From positions 248,001-312,000 of the forward strand of contig NZ_BAAAFC010000001.1 in the NCBI RefSeq assembly GCF_039523335.1: a stretch of 64,000 bases of DNA, read 5' to 3'. The notes below the pieces were generated by a model. It was not told where the DNA came from and ran no database searches. It worked only from the letters and a program-made list of their open reading frames with translations. Made by a program: the position numbers and the translations under genes. This DNA comes from Marinobacter szutsaonensis. GTDB taxonomy: Bacteria > Pseudomonadota > Gammaproteobacteria > Pseudomonadales > Oleiphilaceae. Shown here one piece after another: positions 42,799-50,790 of the stretch (within the stretch, counting starts at the first letter, position 1; each line of letters opens with the position of its first letter).

Positions 42799-43803
42799 TT
42801 ACAGCGCAAACCTGTCCACCAAACCCTGTCCCTCCGCGAGTTCCGCTGCCAGCGATGCAACGGCCAGGTCCTGCAGCCCCACCCCGGTACCGTCAAACAG
42901 GGTAATTTCGTGCTCTGCTCTCCGGCCCGGATGCTTTCCGTTGATGACGTCGCCGATCGAGATAATCCGTTCCGGCGACAGGATCCCGGTTGCCACCGCA
43001 TGCTGGGATTCACCAATACTGGTGGCCTGGGCGACTTCGTCAGTGAAGATGGTTGCCCGCGAATACAGCATCGCATCAACCTCCTGTTTACCCTTGGTAT
43101 CTGTTCCCATACACGAGATGTGGGTACCCGGTTTGACCCAGTCAGACATCAACAGCGGTTCGAATGCCGAGGTGATGGTAACGATCACATCGGACCGGGC
43201 TGCAAGGTCCGGTAATGAAACCGCTTCAAACGGAATATCCTGCTCCTCACACACCGCCGCCAGGTGCGCCAGTTTTTCCGGATCCCGGTTCCAGCCGACC
43301 ACCTGATCAAAATTACGCTGCTCAAGCGCCGCTCTGAGCTGGAACGTGGACTGGTGGCCAGCGCCCACCATGCCCAGAACCCTGGCATCCTTGCGCGCCA
43401 GATGAGCAATGGACACTGCCGCAGCAGCCGCTGTCCGGACCGCAGTCAGGTAGTTGCCACCTACCAGCGCCGCTAATCGGCCGGTATCAGGGTCAAACAG
43501 AACGACCGTGGACTGATGATTGGTCAGCCCCTTCTGGACATTGCCCGGCCAGTAACCCCCGGACTTCACGCCAAGGACCATACCCGCCCGATCAAATCCG
43601 GACTTGAATCCATAGAGGGCATCGGCATGCCCGATCGCTTCCCTGACCACCGGAAAATTGCGGGCGGACCCGCTTGCCATGGACGCGAACACCGCCTCGA
43701 CTGCCTCAAAGGCCTGTGTTCGACCGATCACCGCCTTGCAGGCCTCTTCCGAAACCACGATTACCTTATGACCAGCGTTGCCCAAACTGATTGAAGTCTC
43801 CAT
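42799..43803 (-). CDS. bhcD: Iminosuccinate reductase of the beta-hydroxyaspartate cycle
   Basis: A 334-aa protein of the ornithine cyclodeaminase/mu-crystallin family. The Rossmann motif VLGMVGAGHQSTFQLRAA is in the middle, preceded by GGNYLTAVRTAAAAAVS. By context it is BhcD, which reduces iminosuccinate to aspartate and thereby regenerates the amino donor for BhcA. Start ATG 43803 follows GAGGAGG; a longer frame would overlap the bhcC end. It is the last gene of bhcABCD, 10 bases after bhcC. As an isolated gene it would only be called an ornithine cyclodeaminase-like reductase. Confidence 0.88.
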   Translation of the reverse strand: METSISLGNAGHKVIVVSEEACKAVIGRTQAFEAVEAVFASMASGSARNFPVVREAIGHADALYGFKSGFDRAGMVLGVKSGGYWPGNVQKGLTNHQSTVVLFDPDTGRLAALVGGNYLTAVRTAAAAAVSIAHLARKDARVLGMVGAGHQSTFQLRAALEQRNFDQVVGWNRDPEKLAHLAAVCEEQDIPFEAVSLPDLAARSDVIVTITSAFEPLLMSDWVKPGTHISCMGTDTKGKQEVDAMLYSRATIFTDEVAQATSIGESQHAVATGILSPERIISIGDVINGKHPGRRAEHEITLFDGTGVGLQDLAVASLAAELAEGQGLVDRFAL

Positions 43804-43813
43804 CGTTACCTCC

Positions 43814-44983
43814 TCAGAAAGCCTTGCCGCGGGCACTGACGGGCCACAGGGTTTCAACTTTTCCGTTGCGCAGCCCCACATACCAGTCATGAACATTACA
43901 GGTGGGATCGCAGTGTCCCGGCACCAGTTTCAGCTTCTCGTTGATGGCCAGAATGCCTTGGGGATCGGCAATGACTCCGTGTTCGTCCGAGCACTTGATG
44001 TATTCCACATCGTCCCGTCCGAAGATGAACGGCAGACCGCTGTCCACCGACTGGGCCTTGAGGCCGGCATCGCAGATGGCCTTGTCGGACTTGGCGTGGC
44101 TCATGACGCTGGTCAGGATGAACAGTGCGTTTCGCCATTCGCCCTGGTCGATCCGATTGCCCTCCTGGTCCTGGATTCGACCGTAATCCGCATCCATAAA
44201 GGCGTAGGAACCGCACTGGAGCTCGTTATAAACGCCCGAATTGCTTTCGAAATAATAGGACCCGGTTCCCCCGCCGGACACCAGTTCCGGCTCAAGCCCG
44301 ACCTCTTTCAGTGCGGCTACGGCCTCACGGACCATCCCGATCGCGGCGTCCAGCTTGGCCCTGCGATCCTCATAGGAAGTCATGTGCTGCATCGCGCCCT
44401 GGTAGGCCTGGATTCCGGCAAACCGGAGGTGCGGTGCTTCATCGATCGCCTTCGCTATATTGACGACCTCCTCAGTCGTGGTGACACCGCAGCGCCCGGC
44501 CCCACAATCAATTTCCACAAAACAGTCCAATTGAGTGTCATGGCGCTGAGCGGCCGCCGACAGCTCCGGGACGTTGTCAGGGTCGTCTACACAGACAATG
44601 GTCCGTGAGCCCAGTTTCGGGATCCGGGCGAGCCGGTCAATTTTGCCGGGGTCCCGAACCTGGTTGGATACCAGGATGTCCTTGATGCCGCCCCGGGCAA
44701 AGACCTCCGCCTCAGAGACCTTCTGACAACACACTCCAACGGCGCCACCGAGTCGTTCCTGCAGTCGGGCGATATCCACGGACTTGTGCATCTTGCCGTG
44801 AATTCTGTGGCGCATGCCGTGGGCCTTGGCGTACTCCCCCATTTTCTTGATGTTGTATTCCAATGCATCCAGATCCAGCACCAGGCACGGGGTTTGTATT
44901 TCGCTTTCATCCATGCCAATCGCTGCCGGAATGTCATAGCCCACTTCCAGGCCGTCAGTGGTTTTCAGGTTCATGTTGGTCAT
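43814..44983 (-). CDS. bhcC: Beta-hydroxyaspartate aldolase
   Basis: A 389-aa fold-type III PLP enzyme like D-threonine aldolase. The PLP Lys is probably Lys64 in HGKMHKS, and the metal-binding HCD site is in PGHCDPTCNVHD near the C-terminus. BhcC joins glyoxylate and glycine to (2R,3S)-beta-hydroxyaspartate. ATG 44983 has GAGGA upstream at good spacing; the longer frame lacks support. It is placed between bhcB and bhcD. Confidence 0.9.
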   Translation of the reverse strand: MTNMNLKTTDGLEVGYDIPAAIGMDESEIQTPCLVLDLDALEYNIKKMGEYAKAHGMRHRIHGKMHKSVDIARLQERLGGAVGVCCQKVSEAEVFARGGIKDILVSNQVRDPGKIDRLARIPKLGSRTIVCVDDPDNVPELSAAAQRHDTQLDCFVEIDCGAGRCGVTTTEEVVNIAKAIDEAPHLRFAGIQAYQGAMQHMTSYEDRRAKLDAAIGMVREAVAALKEVGLEPELVSGGGTGSYYFESNSGVYNELQCGSYAFMDADYGRIQDQEGNRIDQGEWRNALFILTSVMSHAKSDKAICDAGLKAQSVDSGLPFIFGRDDVEYIKCSDEHGVIADPQGILAINEKLKLVPGHCDPTCNVHDWYVGLRNGKVETLWPVSARGKAF

Positions 44984-45008
44984 TACCGATATCCTCGTTG
45001 ATTGTTGT

Positions 45009-45971
45009 TCAGGTCCAGGGAAGCGCGTCCAGGTCCACATTGCCGCCGGTTATGATCACGCCGACCCGCTTGCCACGGAACAGATCGGGGTTCTTCAGAA
45101 TGGTCGCCAGGGGCACGGCAGAACTCGGTTCCATGACAATCTTCATTCGCTTCCAGATCAGTTTCATGGCATCGACAATCTCTTCCTCACTGGCGGTCAG
45201 GATGTCCGATACGTGATTGCGCACGAAGTGCCAGGTCAGTTCTTTCAAAGGGACTTTCAGGCCGTCGGCGACTGTGTCCGGCGCATCGTCCGCAATGATG
45301 TGACCTGCCCTGAACGATCGGGCTGCATCGTCCGCATTGAGCGGCTCGGCGGCATAGATCGCCACATCCGGCGCCACATTGGACAGCGTCAGGCAAGTAC
45401 CCGATATCATGCCTCCGCCGCCGATTGGCGCGATCACCGCCTCGAGGCCCGGTACCTGCTCATTCAGCTCCATGGAGCAAGTGGCCTGGCCGGCTATTAC
45501 CCGCGGATCGTTGTATGGGTGAACAAAGTCCGCACCGGATTGCGCCACAACCTCGGCAAAAACCGCCTCACGCGAACTGGTTGAAGGCTCACACTCAACA
45601 ATGGTGCCGCCGTAACCCAGCACGGCCTCTTTCTTCGCTCGCGGTGCCGTATGCGGCATGACGACGGTTACCGGAATGCCGCGCTGGCCAGCCGCATAGG
45701 ACAGGGACAACGCGTGGTTACCGGAAGAATGGGTGGCCACACCAACCCGCGCCTGGGCCTCGCTCAGCCCGAAAACCGCGTTGCAGGCACCCCGCACCTT
45801 GAATGCGCCGGCCTTCTGAAAGTTCTCGCACTTGAAGAACAGCTCGGCCCCGGTCAGTTCGTTGAGGAACCGGGAGGTCAGCACCGGCGTGCGATGAATG
45901 TACGGCTCTATGCGCTCCCTGGCGGCCAGCGCGTCTTCAAAGGTGGGTATCTGTTGGATTTGATCGTTCAT
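45009..45971 (-). CDS. bhcB: Beta-hydroxyaspartate dehydratase
   Basis: A 320-aa fold-type II PLP enzyme of the serine/threonine dehydratase family. The PLP Lys is Lys58 in AGAFKVRGA, and the phosphate-binding glycine loop is PIGGGGMISG. In the cycle, BhcB dehydrates beta-hydroxyaspartate to iminosuccinate. ATG 45971 is preceded by CGAGGTA at suitable distance; earlier in-frame codons overlap bhcA. Alone it could be mistaken for threonine dehydratase or serine racemase; the operon context decides. Confidence 0.9.
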   Translation of the reverse strand: MNDQIQQIPTFEDALAARERIEPYIHRTPVLTSRFLNELTGAELFFKCENFQKAGAFKVRGACNAVFGLSEAQARVGVATHSSGNHALSLSYAAGQRGIPVTVVMPHTAPRAKKEAVLGYGGTIVECEPSTSSREAVFAEVVAQSGADFVHPYNDPRVIAGQATCSMELNEQVPGLEAVIAPIGGGGMISGTCLTLSNVAPDVAIYAAEPLNADDAARSFRAGHIIADDAPDTVADGLKVPLKELTWHFVRNHVSDILTASEEEIVDAMKLIWKRMKIVMEPSSAVPLATILKNPDLFRGKRVGVIITGGNVDLDALPWT

Positions 45972-45990
45972 GGTATACCTCGCCGACTCG

Positions 45991-47160
45991 TCAGCTTGCT
46001 GTCTTTCGGAAATAGTCCTGGGCAGCACGGACGCCGGCTCCCAGTTCAATCGGATAGTTCAGATCGGCCATCGCCATTTCTATGGTTGCAAGCCCGGAAA
46101 GCACCATGACGTCAGTGAGTGAGCCCAGGTGGCCGATACGGAATGCCGCGCCGTTCATTTCGCCCAGCCCCACACCAAAGGAGACGCCGTATTTTTCAAA
46201 GGCGTGGTCGGTCAGCTCATTGCTGTCAAAGCCTTCGGGTACCAGAATCGCACTGACCGTATCCGAATAGAGGTCGGGAGATCTGGCGCAAAGCTCCAGT
46301 CCCCACGCACGGGCGGCGCACCGAACCCCTTCTGCCAGCCGATGATGACGGGCATACACATTGTCCAGCCCCTCCTCGAACAGCATCCTCAGGCTTTCGC
46401 GCAGACCATGAATCAACTGCAGCGGTGGTGTGTAGGGATAACCGCCCTGCTCGTTGGCTGCCCGCATAGCCTGAAAATCGAAAAACGCCCGTGGCAGAGT
46501 TGCGCTCTCCATGGCAGTCAGCGCCTTTTGGCTGACACCGAGGATGGCCAGACCGGTGGTGAGCATGAAGCCCTTCTGCGAACCGGCGACCGCGACATCT
46601 ACACCCCAGTCGTCCATGACAAACGGCATGGACGCCAGCGAACTGACGCAGTCGACAAACAACATGGCCGGATGGGAGGCGCTGTCCAGAGCGTTTCGCA
46701 CAGCAGCGATATCGCTCTTCACACCCGTGGCGGTTTCGTTATGAGTGACCAGCAGGGCTTTTATCTCGTGCCCCGTGTCAGCCCGGAGCAATTCCTCAAA
46801 CCAGTCCGCCGGCGCACCGCTGCCCCAGGTGCATTCAATAACTTCAACCTCCAGCCCGTGCCGGCGGCACAAATCAATCCAGCGCTGGGAAAACATTCCG
46901 TACCGGGCAACCAATACCTTGTCGCCGGGAGACAGCGTGTTACAGATCGCCGCCTCCCAGCCGCCGGTTCCGCTTGCGGGGAAGATAATGACTTCGCCAC
47001 TATCGGTGCCGAAGACCGATTTACACTGGTGCAATACCGGCCGAAGCATTTCCACAAAGTCCGGGGCGCGGTGGTCGCGGGTCTGAAGCTGCATTGCAGA
47101 ACGCAACCGGTCGGGAATATTGGTGGGGCCGGGTATGAAAACGGGATTCTGATCCGACAT
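45991..47160 (-). CDS. bhcA: Aspartate-glyoxylate aminotransferase
   Basis: A 389-aa fold-type I PLP aminotransferase of the alanine-glyoxylate/serine-pyruvate group. The PLP Lys is in VAGSQKGFML near residue 197, and the start region FIPGPTNIPDRLR is typical. BhcA converts glyoxylate plus aspartate to glycine plus oxaloacetate, the entry and exit step of the cycle. Start ATG 47160 gives the normal N-terminus. It is the first gene of the operon, divergent from the IclR regulator. Confidence 0.9.
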   Translation of the reverse strand: MSDQNPVFIPGPTNIPDRLRSAMQLQTRDHRAPDFVEMLRPVLHQCKSVFGTDSGEVIIFPASGTGGWEAAICNTLSPGDKVLVARYGMFSQRWIDLCRRHGLEVEVIECTWGSGAPADWFEELLRADTGHEIKALLVTHNETATGVKSDIAAVRNALDSASHPAMLFVDCVSSLASMPFVMDDWGVDVAVAGSQKGFMLTTGLAILGVSQKALTAMESATLPRAFFDFQAMRAANEQGGYPYTPPLQLIHGLRESLRMLFEEGLDNVYARHHRLAEGVRCAARAWGLELCARSPDLYSDTVSAILVPEGFDSNELTDHAFEKYGVSFGVGLGEMNGAAFRIGHLGSLTDVMVLSGLATIEMAMADLNYPIELGAGVRAAQDYFRKTAS

Positions 47161-47251
47161 TGATTCCACTCCGTTTTTTGTATTTATGTCCGGTGGCGGG
47201 GTCTGCATTGCTGCTTACCGCCCACGAATCCACCGTAGGAGCGGGCCATAA

Positions 47252-47268
47252 TTTGCGCAATCCGCAAA
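47252..47268. promoter_or_regulatory. 17-bp palindrome upstream of bhcA
   Basis: TTTGCG-CAATC-CGCAAA, a perfect 6-5-6 inverted repeat directly beside a second palindrome of identical geometry. It is a candidate operator for the adjacent IclR-type regulator or another factor. Confidence 0.5.
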
Positions 47269-47269
47269 G

Positions 47270-47286
47270 ATTCCACATTATGGAAT
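47270..47286. promoter_or_regulatory. 17-bp palindrome, candidate BhcR operator 1
   Basis: ATTCCA-CATTA-TGGAAT, a perfect 6-5-6 inverted repeat. Thirteen of 17 bases recur at 47366-47382, closer to bhcR, which is why I favour it as the regulator's site. Confidence 0.6.
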
Positions 47287-47365
47287 ATTCGGAAAATGAT
47301 ATTTGCTTTGTTTTTTTCTACCAGATTTTCAGTAATTTAAATCCAATATAAATAGCTAACGACTC

Positions 47366-47382
47366 ATTCCGTATTGTGGAAA
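47366..47382. promoter_or_regulatory. 17-bp imperfect palindrome, candidate BhcR operator 2
   Basis: ATTCCG-TATTG-TGGAAA, matching operator 1 at 13 of 17 positions, with arms TTCC/GGAA intact. It lies about 75 bases before the bhcR start, as expected for autoregulation. Confidence 0.55.
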
Positions 47383-47456
47383 GTGCCTCCATATGACAAA
47401 ATAAGCGGCATAAATTTCCTGCAAACCGTTGTTGCCCAAAGGGACAAAATCACTTC

Positions 47457-48233
47457 ATGATGGACACGAAAACGGAATCGAGAATCCAGGTAATCGACCG
47501 GGCAGCCATGCTCATGGAAGCCATCTCCCGCTACTCCAAACCGGTAAGACTGAAAACCCTGAGCGCCGATACCGGGCTCGCACCGTCCACGGCTTATCGA
47601 ATCCTGCATTCGTTGATCAGCAATCGTTTTGTCGAGCGCGATTCCAACGGCGATTACCGGTTGGGGCAGCGGCTACTGCAGCTGGGCAACCGCCTCCACA
47701 CCGACATCGATCTGCGAGCGGTCTCCCTGCCCTACATGGAAGCTCTTTGTAAGCAGCTGGGTGAAACGATCAACCTCACCATCCGCGAGGGCGATGTCGT
47801 GATCTACTTCGAGAAGGTCACCCCGAACCGGATGATGCATGTAAACCAGATAGTGGGAAGCCGGGCCCCTTTGCACGTGACAGCCGTGGGAAAACTGATG
47901 CTGGGCCTGGCGGGAGAGGAAGCCATCCAGGCCTATGCAAACCGGACCAACCTGCCAGCCTATACCCGGAATACCCTGTCGTCCTTACCGGAGCTCGAGG
48001 AGGCCTGTATCAAAAGCATGCGCCAGGGCTATGCCCTCGATAACGAGGAAGCCGAGATTGGTGTTGGCTGCATCGGGGTGCTCATCTACGACCGGTCAGG
48101 AAACGTGAGTGCGGGGTTATCGGTTTCGGCGCCTATCGAACGACGCAAGGACGAGTGGATTGCGGAACTGAAACGCGCGGGAGAGGATATTTCAAGGCAG
48201 CTTGGCTATCGGCCTGACAGACAGGACCACTAG
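47457..48233 (+). CDS. bhcR: IclR-family regulator of the bhc cluster
   Basis: A 258-aa IclR-type regulator. The N-terminal winged helix (residues 8-75) includes KTLSADTGLAPSTAYRILHSL, and the effector domain (90-250) has the family segments LHVTAVGKLMLG and CIGVLIYDRSGNVSAGLSVSAP. In Paracoccus, BhcR responds to glyoxylate and controls bhcABCD; the divergent placement here is the same. The start has two adjacent ATG codons (47457 and 47460). Confidence 0.88.
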   Translation: MMDTKTESRIQVIDRAAMLMEAISRYSKPVRLKTLSADTGLAPSTAYRILHSLISNRFVERDSNGDYRLGQRLLQLGNRLHTDIDLRAVSLPYMEALCKQLGETINLTIREGDVVIYFEKVTPNRMMHVNQIVGSRAPLHVTAVGKLMLGLAGEEAIQAYANRTNLPAYTRNTLSSLPELEEACIKSMRQGYALDNEEAEIGVGCIGVLIYDRSGNVSAGLSVSAPIERRKDEWIAELKRAGEDISRQLGYRPDRQDH

Positions 48234-48301
48234 AAGACGACCAGCAGGGATGCTGTGCAAGCTAGAAAGCTAGGGAAATTTTTGGGGAAACTGGAGAAAA
48301 A

Positions 48302-48392
48302 TGGCGGTGGGCCAGGGATTCGAACCCCGGGACGGCTACTAACCGTCGGCGGTTTTCAAGACCGCTGCATTCAGCCACTCTGCCAGCCCACC
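48302..48392 (-). tRNA. tRNA-Ser (anticodon TGA)
   Basis: A 91-base class II tRNA with encoded CCA. Acceptor GGTGGGC pairs with GCCCACC, discriminator is G, T-loop is GTTCGAATC, and the anticodon loop CTTGAAA carries TGA for UCA codons. A long variable arm (GACGGTTAGTAGCCGTC) is present as expected. Confidence 0.98.
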
Positions 48393-48429
48393 TTTCAAAA
48401 CCATTGCTGCCGTTGCGACAGCGAGGTGC

Positions 48430-48457
48430 ATGATACCGGAATTGCCTGTGCTGTCAA
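48430..48457 (-). promoter_or_regulatory. Predicted sigma-70 promoter of tRNA-Ser
   Basis: On the minus strand consensus TTGACA (48452-48457) and TATCAT (48430-48435) with a 16-base spacer. Transcription would start about 30 bases before the mature tRNA. Confidence 0.65.
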
Positions 48458-48538
48458 CGCCCTGCATAAATCCCGCCGCACTTTTCAACATTAACGGGGT
48501 TTAATGGAATCCGCGGAGCACTTTATTGTCGTAAATGA

Positions 48539-48566
48539 TTGAAAGTTGCGTATTCGACATTATGAT
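48539..48566 (+). promoter_or_regulatory. Predicted sigma-70 promoter of the YccA gene
   Basis: TTGAAA (48539-48544) and TATGAT (48561-48566) with a 16-base spacer, about 40 bases before the start codon. Confidence 0.6.
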
Positions 48567-48605
48567 TGGGGACAGTATCCAGTCGTTACACAAACGGAGA
48601 TGACA

Positions 48606-49304
48606 ATGGAAAACAGAAGATTCGGCGCTCAGAACCAGCAGGGTGCCTATTCCGCGCCTCAGGCTGAGCGAGCGACTACTGGCATCAGCGCGGATGCAAT
48701 GAATGTGCTGCGCAACACCTACATGCTCCTGGGCATGACTCTGGCCTTCTCGGCCCTCACTGCATTCCTGAACATGAACGGAACCCATCCGGGCTTCCTG
48801 ATCACTATTGTGGGCTACATCGGTCTTCTGTTTGCCACCTATAAACTGAAGAACAGCCCCTGGGGCATTGTGACCACCTTCGCCCTGACCGGCTTCATGG
48901 GTTACACCCTGGGTCCGATCATCGGTGCCTTCGTGGCCGCAGGTGCGTCCCAGATCGTTGCCCAGGCGCTGACACTGACAGCTGTCGCCTTCGTTGGTCT
49001 GTCCGCAACCGCGATCATCACCAAGAAGGACTTCAGCTTCATGTCCAGCTTCCTGACTGCTGGTGCATTCGTGCTGATCGGTGCCATGGTTCTGGCGTTC
49101 ATCATGGAAAGTTCTGCCCTGCACCTGGCGGTGTCCGCAGGCTTCACCATCTTCGCCTCCATCATGATCCTGTTCGAGACCAGCCAGATCATCAAGGGCG
49201 GCGAGCGCAACTACATCATCGCTACCGTTGGCCTTTACGTCTCCATCTACAACCTGTTTGTCAGCCTGCTACACCTGCTGTCAGCGTTCAGCGGCGAAGA
49301 TTGA
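48606..49304 (+). CDS. yccA: Bax inhibitor-1/YccA family protein
   Basis: A 232-aa inner-membrane protein with seven hydrophobic segments. Family features are RNTYMLLGMTLAFSALTAF at the first span and the last segments FETSQIIKGGERNYIIATVGLYVSIYNLF (conserved Asp/Glu region). E. coli YccA interacts with FtsH and slows its proteolysis of SecY. I chose ATG 48606 because CGGAG is 7-8 bases upstream; ATG 48600 is the nearest alternative. It has its own promoter and terminator. Confidence 0.92.
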   Translation: MENRRFGAQNQQGAYSAPQAERATTGISADAMNVLRNTYMLLGMTLAFSALTAFLNMNGTHPGFLITIVGYIGLLFATYKLKNSPWGIVTTFALTGFMGYTLGPIIGAFVAAGASQIVAQALTLTAVAFVGLSATAIITKKDFSFMSSFLTAGAFVLIGAMVLAFIMESSALHLAVSAGFTIFASIMILFETSQIIKGGERNYIIATVGLYVSIYNLFVSLLHLLSAFSGED

Positions 49305-49328
49305 TCGCATCTGAATCCAGGTTAACCG

Positions 49329-49354
49329 AAGCCCCGGCCTTGCCGGGGCTTTTA
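49329..49354 (+). terminator. Rho-independent terminator after yccA
   Basis: Perfect 8-bp GC stem GCCCCGGC (49331-49338) and GCCGGGGC (49342-49349) with a CTT loop, then TTTTA. Confidence 0.85.
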
Positions 49355-49394
49355 CTTTGAGTAAACTGAAACCGCTATCAACACGGTACCGGCC

Positions 49395-49811
49395 ATGCAG
49401 GATTCCACCCCGTTCTCCTTCACTCTCGTTATCACCGGAGCGCCCTACAGCTCCCAGGCACCCCAGAGCGCACTGAGCTTTGCTGCGGCCGCCATAAGAG
49501 CCGGCCATCGGGTAGACCGGGTGTTCCTGTACGGGGATGGCGTACAGCTTGCCTCCGCCCTCGCCTCGCCACCTTCCGATGAACCTCACTGGCCCCGGGA
49601 GTGGAGCACTTTTCTTGAGGAACACGGCATTCCCGGCGTTGCCTGCATTGCCTCGGCGCTGAGGCGCGGCCTGGTGGATGAAGGCGAGCAGAAACGGTAT
49701 GAGCTGCCCGCCAGTAATCTCCTGGCACCGTTTACCATCGCGGGCCTGGGCGAGTGGGTTGAGGGTCGGATGGCGTCATCACGAACCGTCTATTTTCACG
49801 GGAGCGACTGA
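49395..49811 (+). CDS. tusD: Sulfurtransferase complex subunit TusD
   Basis: A 138-aa DsrE-fold protein. The N-terminus FTLVITGAPYSSQAPQSALSFAAAA and the active Cys in GVACIASALRRGLVDE near residues 83-90 match TusD, which takes persulfide sulfur from TusA for 2-thiouridine formation at tRNA position 34. It starts the tusDCBE cluster, with the next gene 2 bases after its stop. Confidence 0.93.
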   Translation: MQDSTPFSFTLVITGAPYSSQAPQSALSFAAAAIRAGHRVDRVFLYGDGVQLASALASPPSDEPHWPREWSTFLEEHGIPGVACIASALRRGLVDEGEQKRYELPASNLLAPFTIAGLGEWVEGRMASSRTVYFHGSD

Positions 49812-49813
49812 CC

Positions 49814-50164
49814 ATGAGCACTTTGATTGTCATCGACCAGCCTCCCTATGGCAGCTGGGCCGGCCGGGAAGCCCTGGATATGGCGTTTTCGCTGGCTGCG
49901 TTTGATCAGCCGGTATCACTGCTGTTCTGTGGTGCCGGAGTAAACTGGCTTCGCAAGGGACAGGAGCCCGGAACGATCCGTCAGAAGTCGGTGGAGAAGA
50001 ACCTGGCCGCCGCACCCATCTTTGGCGTGGAAGCCCTGCTTGCCGATGGTGGCGACTGCAACCGCTACGGACTCGAGTCCGAACAGTTGCTGGATGGCGT
50101 GACCCTCGTTCAGGCCGACTCGCAACTGTTCACAAAATACAGCCACACCGCCTTTGCCGGATAA
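49814..50164 (+). CDS. tusC: Sulfurtransferase complex subunit TusC
   Basis: A 116-aa DsrF-type subunit of the TusBCD hexamer. It shows VIDQPPYGSWAGREALDMAFSLAAFDQPVSLLF in two short family stretches at residues 6-38, typical of TusC. TusC has no required catalytic Cys; the complex hands sulfur to TusE. It lies between tusD and tusB with minimal spacing. Confidence 0.92.
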   Translation: MSTLIVIDQPPYGSWAGREALDMAFSLAAFDQPVSLLFCGAGVNWLRKGQEPGTIRQKSVEKNLAAAPIFGVEALLADGGDCNRYGLESEQLLDGVTLVQADSQLFTKYSHTAFAG

Positions 50165-50168
50165 CACC

Positions 50169-50450
50169 ATGACCGAGATCCAGACCCTGCACATTCTGAA
50201 CAAATCCCCGGAACACCAGAGATTTGCCCGTTGTCTATCGATGGCGGGCCCCGACGATGCAATCCTGCTCATCGAGAACGGTGTCCTGGGACTTGGTGCT
50301 GCGTCCGCCCGCGCCTCTGGCAGACTGATGGCGCTGGCGCCGGACATGGCGGCACGTGGAATGAACGACAGTGGCGAATCGGCGGAAACCATCGACTATG
50401 AGCGCATGGTCGAGCTGACCACCCGCGCACAACAGGTAATCAGTTGGTAA
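50169..50450 (+). CDS. tusB: Sulfurtransferase complex subunit TusB
   Basis: A 93-aa DsrH-type subunit (TLHILNKSPEHQRFARCL, then ILLIENGVLGLG). ATG 50169 is 4 bases after the tusC stop; a TTG within tusC would lengthen it by five residues and is less likely. With TusC and TusD it forms the sulfur relay that supplies MnmA. The stop is 3 bases before tusE. Confidence 0.9.
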   Translation: MTEIQTLHILNKSPEHQRFARCLSMAGPDDAILLIENGVLGLGAASARASGRLMALAPDMAARGMNDSGESAETIDYERMVELTTRAQQVISW

Positions 50451-50453
50451 ACC

Positions 50454-50780
50454 ATGAGTGAGCAGCAGATCCCACAGCGGAACAACGAAGGCTTTCTGGA
50501 GGATGCCTGGGCCTGGACCCCGGAGGTAGCGGAGGTCATTGCATCCGAGGACGGCATTGATCTTTCAAAAAATCACTGGGAAATCATAGAGTTTCTTAGA
50601 GGTTTTTATAAGCAACACGAAGTCTCGCCACCCTCGAACCGGCTCTTCGTCAAGGCCGTGAAGGAAGCCTTCGGAGAGGAGAAAGGAAACAGCATTTACC
50701 TGATGCAGTTGTTTCCGGGCACGCCAGCCAAGACCGCCTGCCGGATCGCCGGACTGCCCCGCCCGACCAACTGTCTGTAA
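50454..50780 (+). CDS. tusE: TusE/DsrC-family sulfur carrier protein
   Basis: A 108-aa DsrC-fold protein ending in the flexible arm ACRIAGLPRPTNCL. The penultimate Cys (Cys107) is the universal sulfur-carrying residue. A second Cys lies 11 residues earlier (Cys96), the spacing of CysB and CysA in true DsrC; as I recall, E. coli TusE lacks the first. The gene position after tusDCB argues for tRNA thiolation, but a DsrC-like redox role is possible. Confidence 0.9.
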   Translation: MSEQQIPQRNNEGFLEDAWAWTPEVAEVIASEDGIDLSKNHWEIIEFLRGFYKQHEVSPPSNRLFVKAVKEAFGEEKGNSIYLMQLFPGTPAKTACRIAGLPRPTNCL

Positions 50781-50790
50781 CGGAGGGTTC

